A stretch of 64,000 nt of DNA from the NCBI GenBank assembly GCA_943370145.1, contig CALRPY020000015.1, forward strand, positions 14,303 through 78,302, given 5' to 3'. Position numbers and translations under genes: made by a program. This stretch comes from Ga0077536 sp943370145 (lineage in GTDB: Bacteria > Pseudomonadota > Gammaproteobacteria > Ga0077536). The notes beneath the pieces were generated by a model. That model worked only from the letters and a program-made list of their open reading frames with translations. It searched no databases and was not told where the DNA came from. Below, in pieces: positions 7,691-16,326 of this stretch (positions are counted from its first letter, which is position 1; the number at the start of each line of letters is the position of its first letter).

Positions 7691-10447
7691 ATGGACCTGC
7701 TTGCCCTGTCCGCCCCCGATGACGTCGCCGACGGCCAGTTGCGCAACGATATCCGCACGCTCGGCCGCCTGCTCGGCGACACGCTGCGCGAGCAGGAAGG
7801 CGAGCCGGCCTTCGCGATCATCGAGCAGGTCCGCCAGCTCGCAATCCGCTTCCGGCGCGATGACGACCGCGCCGCGAAGGCGCAGCTCGGCGCGATGCTC
7901 GACGCGCTGGACCGCGACGAGATCCTGATCGTCGTGCGCGCGTTCAGCTTCTTCTCGCTGCTCGCGAACATCGCCGAGGACCAGCACAACAAGCGCCTGC
8001 GTCGCCACGACGACGACCCGCGCGACGACACCACGCTGGCCGCCGCGCTGACGCGCCTGGAAGCGGCCGGCACCGGGCACGAAGCGCTGGCGCGGTTCCT
8101 GTCCACCGCGCTGTTGTCCGCCGTACTGACCGCGCATCCGACGCAGGTCCAGCGCAAGAGCATCCTCGACTGTCAGCTCGAGATTGCGCGCCTGCTCGCC
8201 GAACGCGACCGCATGGCGCTGACGCCGGCCGAACTCGCGGCCAACGAGGAGCAGCTGCGGCGGCAGGTGCTGCTGCTGTGGCATACGCGGATCCTGCGCA
8301 CGATGCGGCTCACGGTGCAGGACGAGATCGAGAACGGTCTCGCCTATTACCGCTACACCTTCCTGCGCGAACTGCCGCGCCTGTACGGGGATCTCGAGGA
8401 CCTGCTCGACGCGCGCGGCCTCGGCGGCTTGAAGGTCGGCGCCATCTTCAATATCGGCTCCTGGATAGGTGGGGATCGCGACGGCAATCCCTACGTCACC
8501 GCCGCCGTCACGCGGCACGCCGCGCAGTCGCACTCGGTCGTCGCGCTGCAGTTCTACCTCGACGAGCTGCGCGCGCTGTTCTCGCAGTTCAGCCTGTCCG
8601 AATTCCTGGTGAAGGTGTCACCCGAACTCGCCGCCCTGGCGGCGAACTCCCCCGACACCTCGCCCTACCGCGAGCACGAACCCTACCGCCGCGCCTTCGC
8701 CGCGATCCACGCACGCGTCGCCGCCACCGCGCAGCGCCTCGACGGCCTGGCCGTGGCGGCCGCCGGCGCCGCCGAGCCCTATCCCGACGGCGCGGCATTC
8801 GCGGCCGATCTCGACGTGGTCATCGATTCGCTGCGGGCCCACGGCGGGCGGCGACTCGCGCGCGGCCGCCTGCGCGAGCTGCGGCGCGCGGTGGACGTCT
8901 TCGGCTTCCATCTCTGTCCGCTCGACCTCCGTCAGCACAGCGGCGCGCACGAGGCGGTGGTCGCGGAACTCTTCGCGCGCGGCGCGGGCCGCGACGGCTA
9001 CGCAAGCCTGCCCGAGGATGAGCGCCGGCGCTGGCTGCTCGACGAACTCGCGACCGCGCGCCCGCTGCGCTCGCGCTTCATCGACTACAGCGAGGAGACG
9101 CGCGACGAACTCGCGATCTTCGACGTCGCCGGCGAGCTGCACGCGCGCTACGGGCGCGCGGTGATCCAGAACTACATCATCTCCAAGACCGACAGCGTCA
9201 GCGACCTGCTGGAAGTGGCGCTGCTGCTGAAGGAGGCCGGCCTGCTGACGCCGGGGCCGCGGCCCTCGTCGCGACTCAACATCATTCCGCTGTTCGAGAC
9301 CATCGACGACCTGCGCGGCTGCGAGCGCATCATGCACGAGCTGCTGTCGCTGCCGGCGTACCGCTCGCTGGTCGCGAGCCGCCAGGACCTGCAGGAAGTG
9401 ATGCTCGGCTACTCGGACAGCAACAAGGACGGCGGCTTCCTGACGTCGAACTGGGAGCTGTACAAGGCCGAGCTCGCCCTGACCGCGCTGTTCGCGCGCC
9501 ATGGCGTGCGGCTGCGGCTGTTCCACGGCCGCGGCGGGACGGTGGGCCGCGGTGGCGGCCCGAGCCATCTCGCGATCCTCGCCCAGCCGCCCGGTTCGGT
9601 GAACGGCCAGATCCGGCTGACGGAACAGGGCGAGGTCATCGCGAGCAAGTACGCGGACCACGACACCGGGCGTTACAACCTGGAAACCCTGATGGCAGCG
9701 ACCCTCGAGGCCTCGCTGCTGCCGCTGCCCGGCGCCGAGCACGCGGATCCGGCCTATGTGGAGATCATGGACGAGCTGAGCGAAAGCGCGTACCGCGCCT
9801 ACCGCGCGCTGGTCTACGAGACCGAGGGCTTTTCGACCTTCTTCCGCGAGGCGACGCCGATCAGCGAAATCGCCGAGCTGCACATCGGCAGCCGACCGAC
9901 CTCGCGCAAGCCCTCCGACCGCATCGAGGACCTGCGCGCGATTCCCTGGGTCTTCAGCTGGTCGCTCGCGCGCATCATCCTGCCCGGCTGGTACGGCTTC
10001 GGCAGCGCGGTCGAGGCCTTCACCGCCAGGCACGGCGAGGCCGGCCTCGAACGCCTGCGCCATCTCTACCGCGGCTGGCCCTTCCTGCAGGTGCTGCTGT
10101 CGAACATGGACATGGTGCTCGCCAAGACCGACATGGGTATCGCATCGAGCTATGCGGATCTCGTGCAGGACCCGGCGCTGCGCGAGCGCATCTTCCCGCG
10201 CATCGAGGCCGAATGGCGGCGCAGCTTCGACGCCCTGTGCGCGATCACCGGCCAGCAGCGCCTGCTCGACGGCAACATGCCGCTGGCGCGCGCGATACGG
10301 CAGCGCTATCCGTATCTCGATCCGCTCAACCACGTGCAGACCACGCTTCTCAAGCGTTTCCGCGCCGGCGCCACGGACACCAAGGTCAAGCAGGGCATCC
10401 TCATCTCGATCAACGGCATCGCGGCCGGCCTGCGCAACAGCGGCTAG
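7691..10447 (+). CDS. ppc: Phosphoenolpyruvate carboxylase
   Basis: A 918-residue PEP carboxylase, which makes oxaloacetate from PEP and bicarbonate to refill the TCA cycle. Both active-site signatures are present: VLTAHPTQVQRKS (catalytic His near 149) and the glycine-rich FHGRGGTVGRGGGPSH loop near residue 610. SWIGGDRDGNPYV, the DSNKDGGFLTSNWELYKA region and the C-terminal ISINGIAAGLRNSG are also seen; the last replaces the usual RNTG end with RNSG. The ATG at 7691 is preferred to a GTG three codons upstream because GAGGTG lies 8 nt before it. Length matches the bacterial family. A perfect palindrome sits just upstream. Confidence 0.97.
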   Translation: MDLLALSAPDDVADGQLRNDIRTLGRLLGDTLREQEGEPAFAIIEQVRQLAIRFRRDDDRAAKAQLGAMLDALDRDEILIVVRAFSFFSLLANIAEDQHNKRLRRHDDDPRDDTTLAAALTRLEAAGTGHEALARFLSTALLSAVLTAHPTQVQRKSILDCQLEIARLLAERDRMALTPAELAANEEQLRRQVLLLWHTRILRTMRLTVQDEIENGLAYYRYTFLRELPRLYGDLEDLLDARGLGGLKVGAIFNIGSWIGGDRDGNPYVTAAVTRHAAQSHSVVALQFYLDELRALFSQFSLSEFLVKVSPELAALAANSPDTSPYREHEPYRRAFAAIHARVAATAQRLDGLAVAAAGAAEPYPDGAAFAADLDVVIDSLRAHGGRRLARGRLRELRRAVDVFGFHLCPLDLRQHSGAHEAVVAELFARGAGRDGYASLPEDERRRWLLDELATARPLRSRFIDYSEETRDELAIFDVAGELHARYGRAVIQNYIISKTDSVSDLLEVALLLKEAGLLTPGPRPSSRLNIIPLFETIDDLRGCERIMHELLSLPAYRSLVASRQDLQEVMLGYSDSNKDGGFLTSNWELYKAELALTALFARHGVRLRLFHGRGGTVGRGGGPSHLAILAQPPGSVNGQIRLTEQGEVIASKYADHDTGRYNLETLMAATLEASLLPLPGAEHADPAYVEIMDELSESAYRAYRALVYETEGFSTFFREATPISEIAELHIGSRPTSRKPSDRIEDLRAIPWVFSWSLARIILPGWYGFGSAVEAFTARHGEAGLERLRHLYRGWPFLQVLLSNMDMVLAKTDMGIASSYADLVQDPALRERIFPRIEAEWRRSFDALCAITGQQRLLDGNMPLARAIRQRYPYLDPLNHVQTTLLKRFRAGATDTKVKQGILISINGIAAGLRNSG

Positions 10448-10667
10448 CGTTCGCTGTCGCGATCCGGGGCCGGTGCGGAACGGCGGAAGGCGCCGGGGCG
10501 TATCGAATGCCGATGCGCAAGCACGGACTCACAGGCGTGAGCACGGATGCGGACGACCTTCCGTCGGGCGCTGCGTCCCGGGTTGCGCGCAGCCAGACCC
10601 GGGCTACTGGCGGACGCGGCGAATCGGTCATGATGCGGCCATTCAACGAATGCGGAGGAGTACGCCC

Positions 10668-11465
10668 ATGGCCGTCGTCGATTACGAAGTCGCGGACCAC
10701 ATCGCGCTGATCACCCTGAACCGCCCCGAGGCGCGCAATGCCCTGAACCCCGAAGTGGCGGTCAGGCTCGCCGAGGCCTGGGAAGCGGTGCGGGACGATG
10801 ACGACGTGCGCGTCGCAATCCTGACCGGCGTCGGCAGCGCGTTCTGCGCGGGCGCGGACCTGGGCCAGCTCATTCCGCTGTATTCAGGCGCACGCAAGCC
10901 GGAGAACGAGTGGGACGAACGCATCGTCGCCGACCGCTACCTCACGCGTCGCGCGCTCCTGCGCGACTTCGATCCGGGCAAGCCGATCATTGCCGCGATC
11001 AACGGCCACGCGATCGCGGGCGGCATGGAAATCGTGCAGGGCACCGACATCCGCGTGTCGGTGCCGGACGCGAAGTTCGGCGTGCAGGAGGTGAAGTGGG
11101 CGATTTTCCCCGCCGGCGGCTCCACGGTGCGCCTGCCGCACCAGTTGCCGTTCGCCAAGGCGATGGAATTGCTGCTGACCGGCGACCTCGTCAGCGCCGA
11201 TGAAGCGCTGCAACTCGGCTTCCTGAATTACGTGACCGCCGATCCGCTGGTGAAGGCGCGCGAGATCGCGGCGAAGATTGCCGCCAACGGCCCCATCGCC
11301 GTGCGCGCCATCCGCCGCTCGGCGCGTGCCTGCCTCGGGCTGCCGGAGGCGGAGGCGCTGAAACTCGAGGTGGAGATCTCGACGCCTGTGTTCCTGACTG
11401 AAGACGCGAAGGAGGGGCCGCGTGCCTTCATGGAGAAGCGCAAACCGGTGTACCGCGGGCGGTAG
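10668..11465 (+). CDS. Enoyl-CoA hydratase/isomerase family protein
   Basis: A 265-residue crotonase-fold protein. It shows ALITLNRPEARNAL, the first oxyanion-hole loop GSAFCAGADLGQL and the second, INGHAIAGGMEIVQGTDIRV. At the positions where classic hydratases carry two glutamates, it has EIVQGTD and FGVQEVKWAIFPAGG. One acidic residue of the hydratase pair is retained, so it may be a hydratase or an isomerase. A strong GGAGGAG lies 7 nt before the ATG. It stands alone: 220 bp separate it from ppc and no beta-oxidation partner follows. The substrate is unknown. Confidence 0.88.
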   Translation: MAVVDYEVADHIALITLNRPEARNALNPEVAVRLAEAWEAVRDDDDVRVAILTGVGSAFCAGADLGQLIPLYSGARKPENEWDERIVADRYLTRRALLRDFDPGKPIIAAINGHAIAGGMEIVQGTDIRVSVPDAKFGVQEVKWAIFPAGGSTVRLPHQLPFAKAMELLLTGDLVSADEALQLGFLNYVTADPLVKAREIAAKIAANGPIAVRAIRRSARACLGLPEAEALKLEVEISTPVFLTEDAKEGPRAFMEKRKPVYRGR

Positions 11466-11903
11466 AGGATCTTCGCCGCTCCCGTCGCGGGCTGTCTCTT
11501 GGTCACATTTGGACGCGGGTACCGGGGTACAGACCTTGATGGGCCACCGAGAACGCCGAGAACACCGAGCGGATCGGGTGGACAGGTGCCGCCCGGCCGG
11601 CATTGCCACGGCAGAGGCGCATTCCGCCATTCACCGTTCTTCTCCGTGTCCTCCGTGCTCTTGGTCAAAATTCGGCGCCTGTTGCCGTGGCAACGCCGGG
11701 TTTCACCACGGAGCGCACGGAGGACACGGAGAAGTCGCATTTTCGAGCGTGGTCCGGGCAATGGCCATGCCGTCGACCGCTGGCTCAGCCCCACTCGTCT
11801 AATCTCGGCGTTCTCGGTGTTCTCTGTGGCCCAACAGCACGTGGACGCGGGCACCCGCGTCCGAATGTGGCCAAGAGACTAGCGCCAGCTGAGGGGAGCC
11901 GCC
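11466..11903. repeat. Nested inverted-repeat element, copy A
   Basis: A 438-bp gap between the 3' ends of the enoyl-CoA hydratase and the META lipoprotein genes. It is filled by an element with two nested pairs of inverted arms. The outer arms (about 11493-11569 and 11804-11881) share TCTCTTGG-CACATT-GGACGCGGGT and then CCACCGAGAACGCCGAG and are about 75 bp long. The inner arms (about 11637-11662 and 11705-11734) are TTCTCCGTGTCCTCCGTG and its complement. No transposase or gene is present. Related copies lie at 39093-39420 (opposite orientation) and 59800-60178. Confidence 0.85.
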
Positions 11904-12410
11904 TCAAGGCGCCTGGCCGGCATCCTCGTCACGGTAAAACTTCATCGACGCGCCGTCCTTGCCGCTGAGGATCAGCGCGCCGGTCTCGTCGATTTTCGCC
12001 TCTTGCATCAGGGGCAGCAGTTCGAAGAAACGCTGCTCCTGGTACATCAGCGCGTCGGCCACGCAGGCCATGCGCGTGCTCGCGATGCGTGCGTCGACAG
12101 TCAGCGCCGTGCCGTCCAGCGCGTAGCCCGTCGTATAGCGATTGCAGCCCGCCATCCCGCTCGCGCGACCATCCTCGCCGAGCAGCAGCGTGATCCGCGA
12201 GCGATCGATGATGCCGGCCTTGTCCAGGTCCTCCAGACGCCAGGCGATGCCGAGTGCCCGCCCGCTCGCGCTCCGCGGCAACCCTCCCGGCGCCATTTCC
12301 GGTCCCGTCTCGACGCTGTCGGTGACACCGGCCTGCCCTGCGACCGGGGGCTTGTCGCAGGCCGCGAGGAGCATCAGGACGAGGCCTGCCAGTACGCTTT
12401 CACGCCGCAT
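11904..12410 (-). CDS. META-domain (HslJ-like) lipoprotein
   Basis: A 168-residue envelope protein. Residues 1-21 form a lipoprotein signal (MRRESVLAGLVLMLLAAC, with lipobox LLAAC), so it should be acylated and anchored to a membrane. The rest is one META/HslJ domain: WRLEDLD near the start, TLLLGEDGRASGMAGCNRY (the hallmark GxAGCNRY), and an ISTRMAC-like IASTRMACVADAL strand. HslJ-type proteins are heat-inducible and linked to novobiocin tolerance in E. coli; the molecular role is unknown. AAGGAG lies 6 nt before the chosen ATG. It is transcribed divergently from the solute-binding protein, 257 bp away. Confidence 0.85.
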   Translation of the reverse strand: MRRESVLAGLVLMLLAACDKPPVAGQAGVTDSVETGPEMAPGGLPRSASGRALGIAWRLEDLDKAGIIDRSRITLLLGEDGRASGMAGCNRYTTGYALDGTALTVDARIASTRMACVADALMYQEQRFFELLPLMQEAKIDETGALILSGKDGASMKFYRDEDAGQAP

Positions 12411-12667
12411 CGAAAACTCCTTGAATCGCCCGTGGCTGCCGGCCAGTCTACTCCTGAACAAGCTTCCTTGGCGGGGCTCGGAAGCCTCGCGCACGCCATC
12501 CAATCGCGGCGTGCGGGAACATGTTGAGCCTGACCGATGATCGGTGGCTGCGGGGGGGCCGCGGATTCGCCCATGTCGGCTGACGAAGGCATTCTTTCAG
12601 CACCCGGAATCGCGGCGCGCGGCATAATGCGAACCCGCTTCTCCCTGTCCGGAAGTCGCCACGAGCC

Positions 12668-13471
12668 ATGACTCTGCCCCTGAAGCTGTTGCTGCTGTTG
12701 AGCGTCGTCGCGCGATCGCCCGTCGCGCTTGCCGATGCCCTCGATCGCATTCGGGAGCGGGATCAGCTGATCGTTGCCGTCAAGAACGAGGGCAATCCGG
12801 ACCGCGCCGCGCACAAGGACCCGGCGCATTTCCAGAAGCGCAATTACGAACTCGCGCTCGCAGGCGCGATTGCGGCCCGCCTGCTGGGTGAACCGGGCAA
12901 GCTGCGCATCGAGACGCTGCGCAAACCGGAGCGCCTGCCGGCGGTGGTAGACGGCCGTGTCGACATCGGGCTCTCCATGTTCCGGATCGTGCCGGCGTCG
13001 GTGGCGCTGGTCGATTTTTCGGTGCCTTACTATGAAGCGGCAACTGCGGTGATGCAGCGCGCCACGGGCGGCATCCGCGCGCCGGGCGACCTCGCGGGCC
13101 GGCGGATCGGCATCATCGCGCGCAACGACGCAGGGCCCGAGCCCTTGCTCGGGCAGGGGGCTGATGGACAGGGTCCCGCGCTCATCCGTGAATTCGCGAA
13201 CTTCGACGATGCCGCGGCGGCCATCGAGGCCGGGGAAATCGATGGTCTGTTGAGCGATGCCGTCAATATCGACGTTTACCTCGCCGGACGTGGCGACGCG
13301 CTGGTGCGCTCGCCAGTGCTGTCGCGGTCGCCCATCGGCGTTGCGGTGCCGAAGGGCAACCCTGCGCTGCTGCGGGAGATCGATGCATTGCTGGGCGCCT
13401 ATGCAGAGGACGGCTCGCTCGCTCGCCTGCAGCGCCAGCACGGGCTTGCCACGAACCCGCCGGCGCCTTGA
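12668..13471 (+). CDS. Orphan periplasmic solute-binding protein (SBP_bac_3 type)
   Basis: A 267-residue exported protein. A short signal peptide (MTLPLKLLLLLSVVARSPVALA, cleavage near residue 22) is followed by a family 3 amino-acid-type binding fold: IRERDQLIVAVKNEGNP, a VVDGRVDIGLSMFRIVPAS segment, VDFSVPYYEA, and the hinge DLAGRRIGIIARNDAG. No permease or ATPase gene is adjacent, so it is either served by a transporter elsewhere or acts as a sensor or enzyme-like protein. The ligand cannot be inferred. It converges on the DUF2783 gene 24 bp downstream. Confidence 0.8.
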   Translation: MTLPLKLLLLLSVVARSPVALADALDRIRERDQLIVAVKNEGNPDRAAHKDPAHFQKRNYELALAGAIAARLLGEPGKLRIETLRKPERLPAVVDGRVDIGLSMFRIVPASVALVDFSVPYYEAATAVMQRATGGIRAPGDLAGRRIGIIARNDAGPEPLLGQGADGQGPALIREFANFDDAAAAIEAGEIDGLLSDAVNIDVYLAGRGDALVRSPVLSRSPIGVAVPKGNPALLREIDALLGAYAEDGSLARLQRQHGLATNPPAP

Positions 13472-13495
13472 GCCGGCGTCCGGCGGGCGCCCGCG

Positions 13496-13681
13496 TCAGG
13501 CGACGTCGCGTGCCTGCGCCATCAACTCGCGCACGCGCGCGGTATCGCCGACCTCGTTCACCAGCAGCAGGATCAGCCGTGCGCAGAGCTTCAGGCTCGC
13601 CTCCGCGCCGAGGCCCTCGTGCATCGCCACCAGTTCGGCGTACAGCGCGTCGGCGTCCGCACCCGGCTTGATCCCACCCAT
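13496..13681 (-). CDS. DUF2783 small protein, possible hydroxylase coupling component
   Basis: A 61-residue peptide starting MGGIKPGADADALYAELVAM, with HEGLGAEASLKLCARLILLL in the middle: the DUF2783 pattern. Its ATG shares the A of the stop codon of the upstream MBL-fold gene (TGATG), a sign of translational coupling. From memory, the two-component 3-hydroxyphenylacetate 6-hydroxylase of Pseudomonas putida U uses a flavoprotein (MhaA) and a very small coupling protein (MhaB) to make homogentisate. The size and the company of an FAD hydroxylase in a homogentisate cluster make an MhaB-like role plausible here. That is inference; the peptide itself has no catalytic motif. Confidence 0.75.
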   Translation of the reverse strand: MGGIKPGADADALYAELVAMHEGLGAEASLKLCARLILLLVNEVGDTARVRELMAQARDVA

Positions 13682-14634
13682 CAGTCGTGCGCCAGCGACT
13701 GCCACATCTCGGCGTCGCGCGCCGCCGTCCAGATGCGCGGGTCGTCGATGCCGCCCGCTTCGTCGTAGGCGCGGCTGATGTCGAAAGGCAGGCAGTGATC
13801 GAAAATCACCCAGTGGCCGAACTCGGGCTTGAGACGCGCGTAGGTCGCGTTGTAGGCCTGCTTGAGATCCTGGCCGGCCGCGCGCGCCGCGCGCACGCTT
13901 TCGTACATCGTCGTGACGAAGGCGCGCGTACCGCGCAGCGCCTCGTCGACCTTGTCCGGCGTCTGCAGCGCGTCGCCGCGACCCGGCACCAGCGCGCGGG
14001 GTTTGAGCGCGGCGATCCGGTCCAGCGTCGCCGGCCAGTCACGCAGGTAGGCGTCACCGGTATAGGGCGTCGCGCCGAACTCGACGAGATCGCCACTGAA
14101 CAGCACGCCTTCCCGCGGCAGCCACGCGACCGTGTCACCCTTGGTGTGGCCACGACCCAATTGCAGCAGCCGCACCTCGGTCTTGCCGAGCCAGACGGTC
14201 AGTTCCCGTTCGAAGACGATGTTGGGCCAGGTCAGGCCCGGAATCGATTCCGAAGCCTGGAACAGGCGGGGGAAGCGTTCAAATTCTGACTGGTAGTCCT
14301 GCTCGCCGCGCTCGACGATGAGATCGTAGGTGTCACGGCTCGCGATGATGTTCGCCGCGCCATAACCGCTTGCGCCCAGCACGCGCACCGCGTGGTAGTG
14401 GCTCAGCACCACGTGCCGGATTGGCTTGTCGGTCACGGTCCGGATGTGGCGGATGACGTCCTGCGCCATCACGGGCGTCGCCTGCGCGTCGATCACCATC
14501 ACGCAGTCGTCGCCGATGATGACGCCGGTGTTCGGATCGCCCTCCGCCGTATACGCGTACGCGTTGTCGGCCAGCTTCGTGAAACTGACGGTCTTGGGCG
14601 CGAGGTCGCCCTTCGATGCGAATGCTTTGCTCAT
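13681..14634 (-). CDS. MBL-fold metallo-hydrolase with degenerate Zn2 site
   Basis: A 317-residue metallo-beta-lactamase-fold protein. The first metal site is intact (H79 and H81 in LSHYHAVRVLGASG, H163 in GRGHTKGD, D182 in LFSGDLVEFG). The canonical HxHxDH reads H-Y-H-A-V-R, so the Asp and His of the second site are Val83 and Arg84. The late His, normally in PGHG, is Arg219 (VPGRGD). The protein should bind one metal at most, or be a non-classical hydrolase or lactonase. It overlaps the FAD hydroxylase stop by 4 nt (ATGA) and is coupled to the DUF2783 gene, so it belongs to the homogentisate operon. The substrate is unknown. Confidence 0.85.
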   Translation of the reverse strand: MSKAFASKGDLAPKTVSFTKLADNAYAYTAEGDPNTGVIIGDDCVMVIDAQATPVMAQDVIRHIRTVTDKPIRHVVLSHYHAVRVLGASGYGAANIIASRDTYDLIVERGEQDYQSEFERFPRLFQASESIPGLTWPNIVFERELTVWLGKTEVRLLQLGRGHTKGDTVAWLPREGVLFSGDLVEFGATPYTGDAYLRDWPATLDRIAALKPRALVPGRGDALQTPDKVDEALRGTRAFVTTMYESVRAARAAGQDLKQAYNATYARLKPEFGHWVIFDHCLPFDISRAYDEAGGIDDPRIWTAARDAEMWQSLAHD

Positions 14635-16325
14635 GGTCGTTCTCCGTGGGGTTCAATTGGGGCCGGCGCTCTCCCGCAGGCTCGGGCATGCGCGGCGGCA
14701 AGGGCTTCGGCGTCGAAGCGGCGCCAGCGCGCCGCGATGTGCTGATCGGGGCGGACGAGATAGGTCGTGCCGGGACCGCCCGCGTAGCGTCGATGGAGCT
14801 GCCCGCCGGAATCATTGATGTCCGCTTCCGCGCTCCGGCTCACGCTCAGCATGCGCACGCCCGGCGGCAGCTGCGGCCTGATTGCGCGCGCCGCGGCGTG
14901 ATCGCCGAAATACAGGCAGGTGAAATGGCGGCCGAGCTGTTCGAGCAGCCAGCCGGGCCTGCCGCCGCAGATCACGGGCGCATCGATGCAGACGTCGCCC
15001 GGCGCGAGCTCGACGGCGAATTCGTCGCGGTCCGGCGTCGTCAGCGAGGAAGCGCGCTGGGAGCACGGCACGGACAGGCGGCCGCTGTTGACGAAGGCGC
15101 GCGCGAACGGGTGGGTGTGCGCAAGCTCGAGCACCGCATCGTGAAAGGCGCTGGCGGCAGCGGTCCTGGGGGTCATGAAATCCGTCGCGCGAGTGGAGTT
15201 CGCGATGTTCTCGTCGGCGCCGAAGCAGCGCTCCTCGTCGTAGCTCTCGAGCAGCGTGGACGGCGCCTCACCGGCGAGCACGGCGGCAAGCTTCCAACCG
15301 AGATTGTCGATGTCCTGCAGACCGCTGTTTGCGCCGCGCGCGCCGAAAGGGGAGACCAGGTGGGCGGCGTCGCCGGCGAAGATCACCCGGTTGTGCACGA
15401 AGCGCCGCATGCGGCGGCACTGGAAGGCGTAGATGCTGACCCACTCGTATTCGAAATCGACGTCCTCGCCGAGCATCGCGCGGACCTTGGGCGTCACGTG
15501 CTCTTCACGCAGCGCCTCCGTGCGGTCGATGTCCCTGCCGAGCTGGAAGTCGAGTCGCCACACGTCGTCCGGCTGCTGGTGCATCAGCGCCGTGCGCCCA
15601 TTGTTGAAGGGGGCGTCGAAGTAGAAGCGCCGCTCGGCCGGGAAGGGCGCCTTGACCCGCACATCCGCGATGAGGAAGTTGTCCTCGAAGGTCCGGCCGT
15701 CGAAGTCGAGCCCCATGCGCGCGCGGATACCGCTGCGGCAGCCGTCGGCAGCGATGAGGTAGGTACAGCGCAGGCGGTAATCGCCGGCCGGCGTCGCGAT
15801 GTCCAGCTCGACGCCGGCCGCGTCCTGTCGCAGGTCGCGCACCTCGTGCTGCCAGCGGATCTCCGTCGGCAACGACGCGAGGCTGTCGACCAGGTATTCC
15901 TCCGTGTAGTACTGCTGGAGGTTGATGAATGCGGGGAATTTCTGCTCCTTGTCGGGCAGCAGGTCGAAGCTGTACAGCGGTGCCGGATCGGCGCCATGGA
16001 ACACGCGGCCGACGTTCCAGGTGATGCCCTTGTCGAGCATGCGGCCGGCGATGCCGAGGCGATCGCAGATTTCGAGGCTGCGCTTGGCCCAGCAGATCGC
16101 GCGGGAACCGTCGCTCAGGGTGTTGACCTTCTCGAGCACGATGCTGCGTACGCCCCAGTGGGCGAGCTCGGCGGCCGCCGCGAGGCCGACCGGCCCCGCC
16201 CCCACGATTGCGACCGGCACATCCTGTGTTTCCCCGCCCGCTTTCGTCGGGAAGCAGGGGTAGGTCCGGCGCGCCGCGCGCGCGCGCTGTGTCGCCATGT
16301 CGAGCTGGGCGTAGCGGTCCTTCAT
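14631..16325 (-). CDS. FAD-dependent aromatic monooxygenase (MhaA-like)
   Basis: A 564-residue class A flavin hydroxylase. The dinucleotide fold VAIVGAGPVGLAAAAELA is at residues 38-54, the second FAD/NADPH motif YLIAADGCRSGIR is mid-protein, and the third motif is FAGDAAHLVSPFGARGANSG. A C-terminal thioredoxin-like region (PGWLLEQLGRHFTCLYFGD, PPGVRMLSVSRSAEA) resembles that of phenol and 3-hydroxyphenylpropionate hydroxylases. It sits between maiA and an MBL gene in a homogentisate operon with a DUF2783 peptide, which suggests 3-hydroxyphenylacetate 6-hydroxylase or a similar homogentisate-forming step. The ATG at 16325 lies 1 nt after the maiA stop. The substrate is inferred from context only. 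Confidence 0.85.
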   Translation of the reverse strand: MKDRYAQLDMATQRARAARRTYPCFPTKAGGETQDVPVAIVGAGPVGLAAAAELAHWGVRSIVLEKVNTLSDGSRAICWAKRSLEICDRLGIAGRMLDKGITWNVGRVFHGADPAPLYSFDLLPDKEQKFPAFINLQQYYTEEYLVDSLASLPTEIRWQHEVRDLRQDAAGVELDIATPAGDYRLRCTYLIAADGCRSGIRARMGLDFDGRTFEDNFLIADVRVKAPFPAERRFYFDAPFNNGRTALMHQQPDDVWRLDFQLGRDIDRTEALREEHVTPKVRAMLGEDVDFEYEWVSIYAFQCRRMRRFVHNRVIFAGDAAHLVSPFGARGANSGLQDIDNLGWKLAAVLAGEAPSTLLESYDEERCFGADENIANSTRATDFMTPRTAAASAFHDAVLELAHTHPFARAFVNSGRLSVPCSQRASSLTTPDRDEFAVELAPGDVCIDAPVICGGRPGWLLEQLGRHFTCLYFGDHAAARAIRPQLPPGVRMLSVSRSAEADINDSGGQLHRRYAGGPGTTYLVRPDQHIAARWRRFDAEALAAAHARACGRAPAPIEPHGERP

Positions 16326-16326
16326 G

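Noticed and set aside
8618..10333. A 571-codon open frame on the minus strand inside ppc
   Set aside because: Antisense frame of a GC-rich gene; it has no family motif, and ppc on the other strand is complete and certain.
10448..10667. Possible short gene in the ppc to enoyl-CoA hydratase gap
   Set aside because: A short frame near 10507 lacks a ribosome site and any motif; the gap looks like an ordinary promoter region.
11540..11570. CRISPR array, because of repeated ACCGAGAAC units
   Set aside because: The units are short tandem variants inside inverted arms, with no regular spacers and no cas genes.
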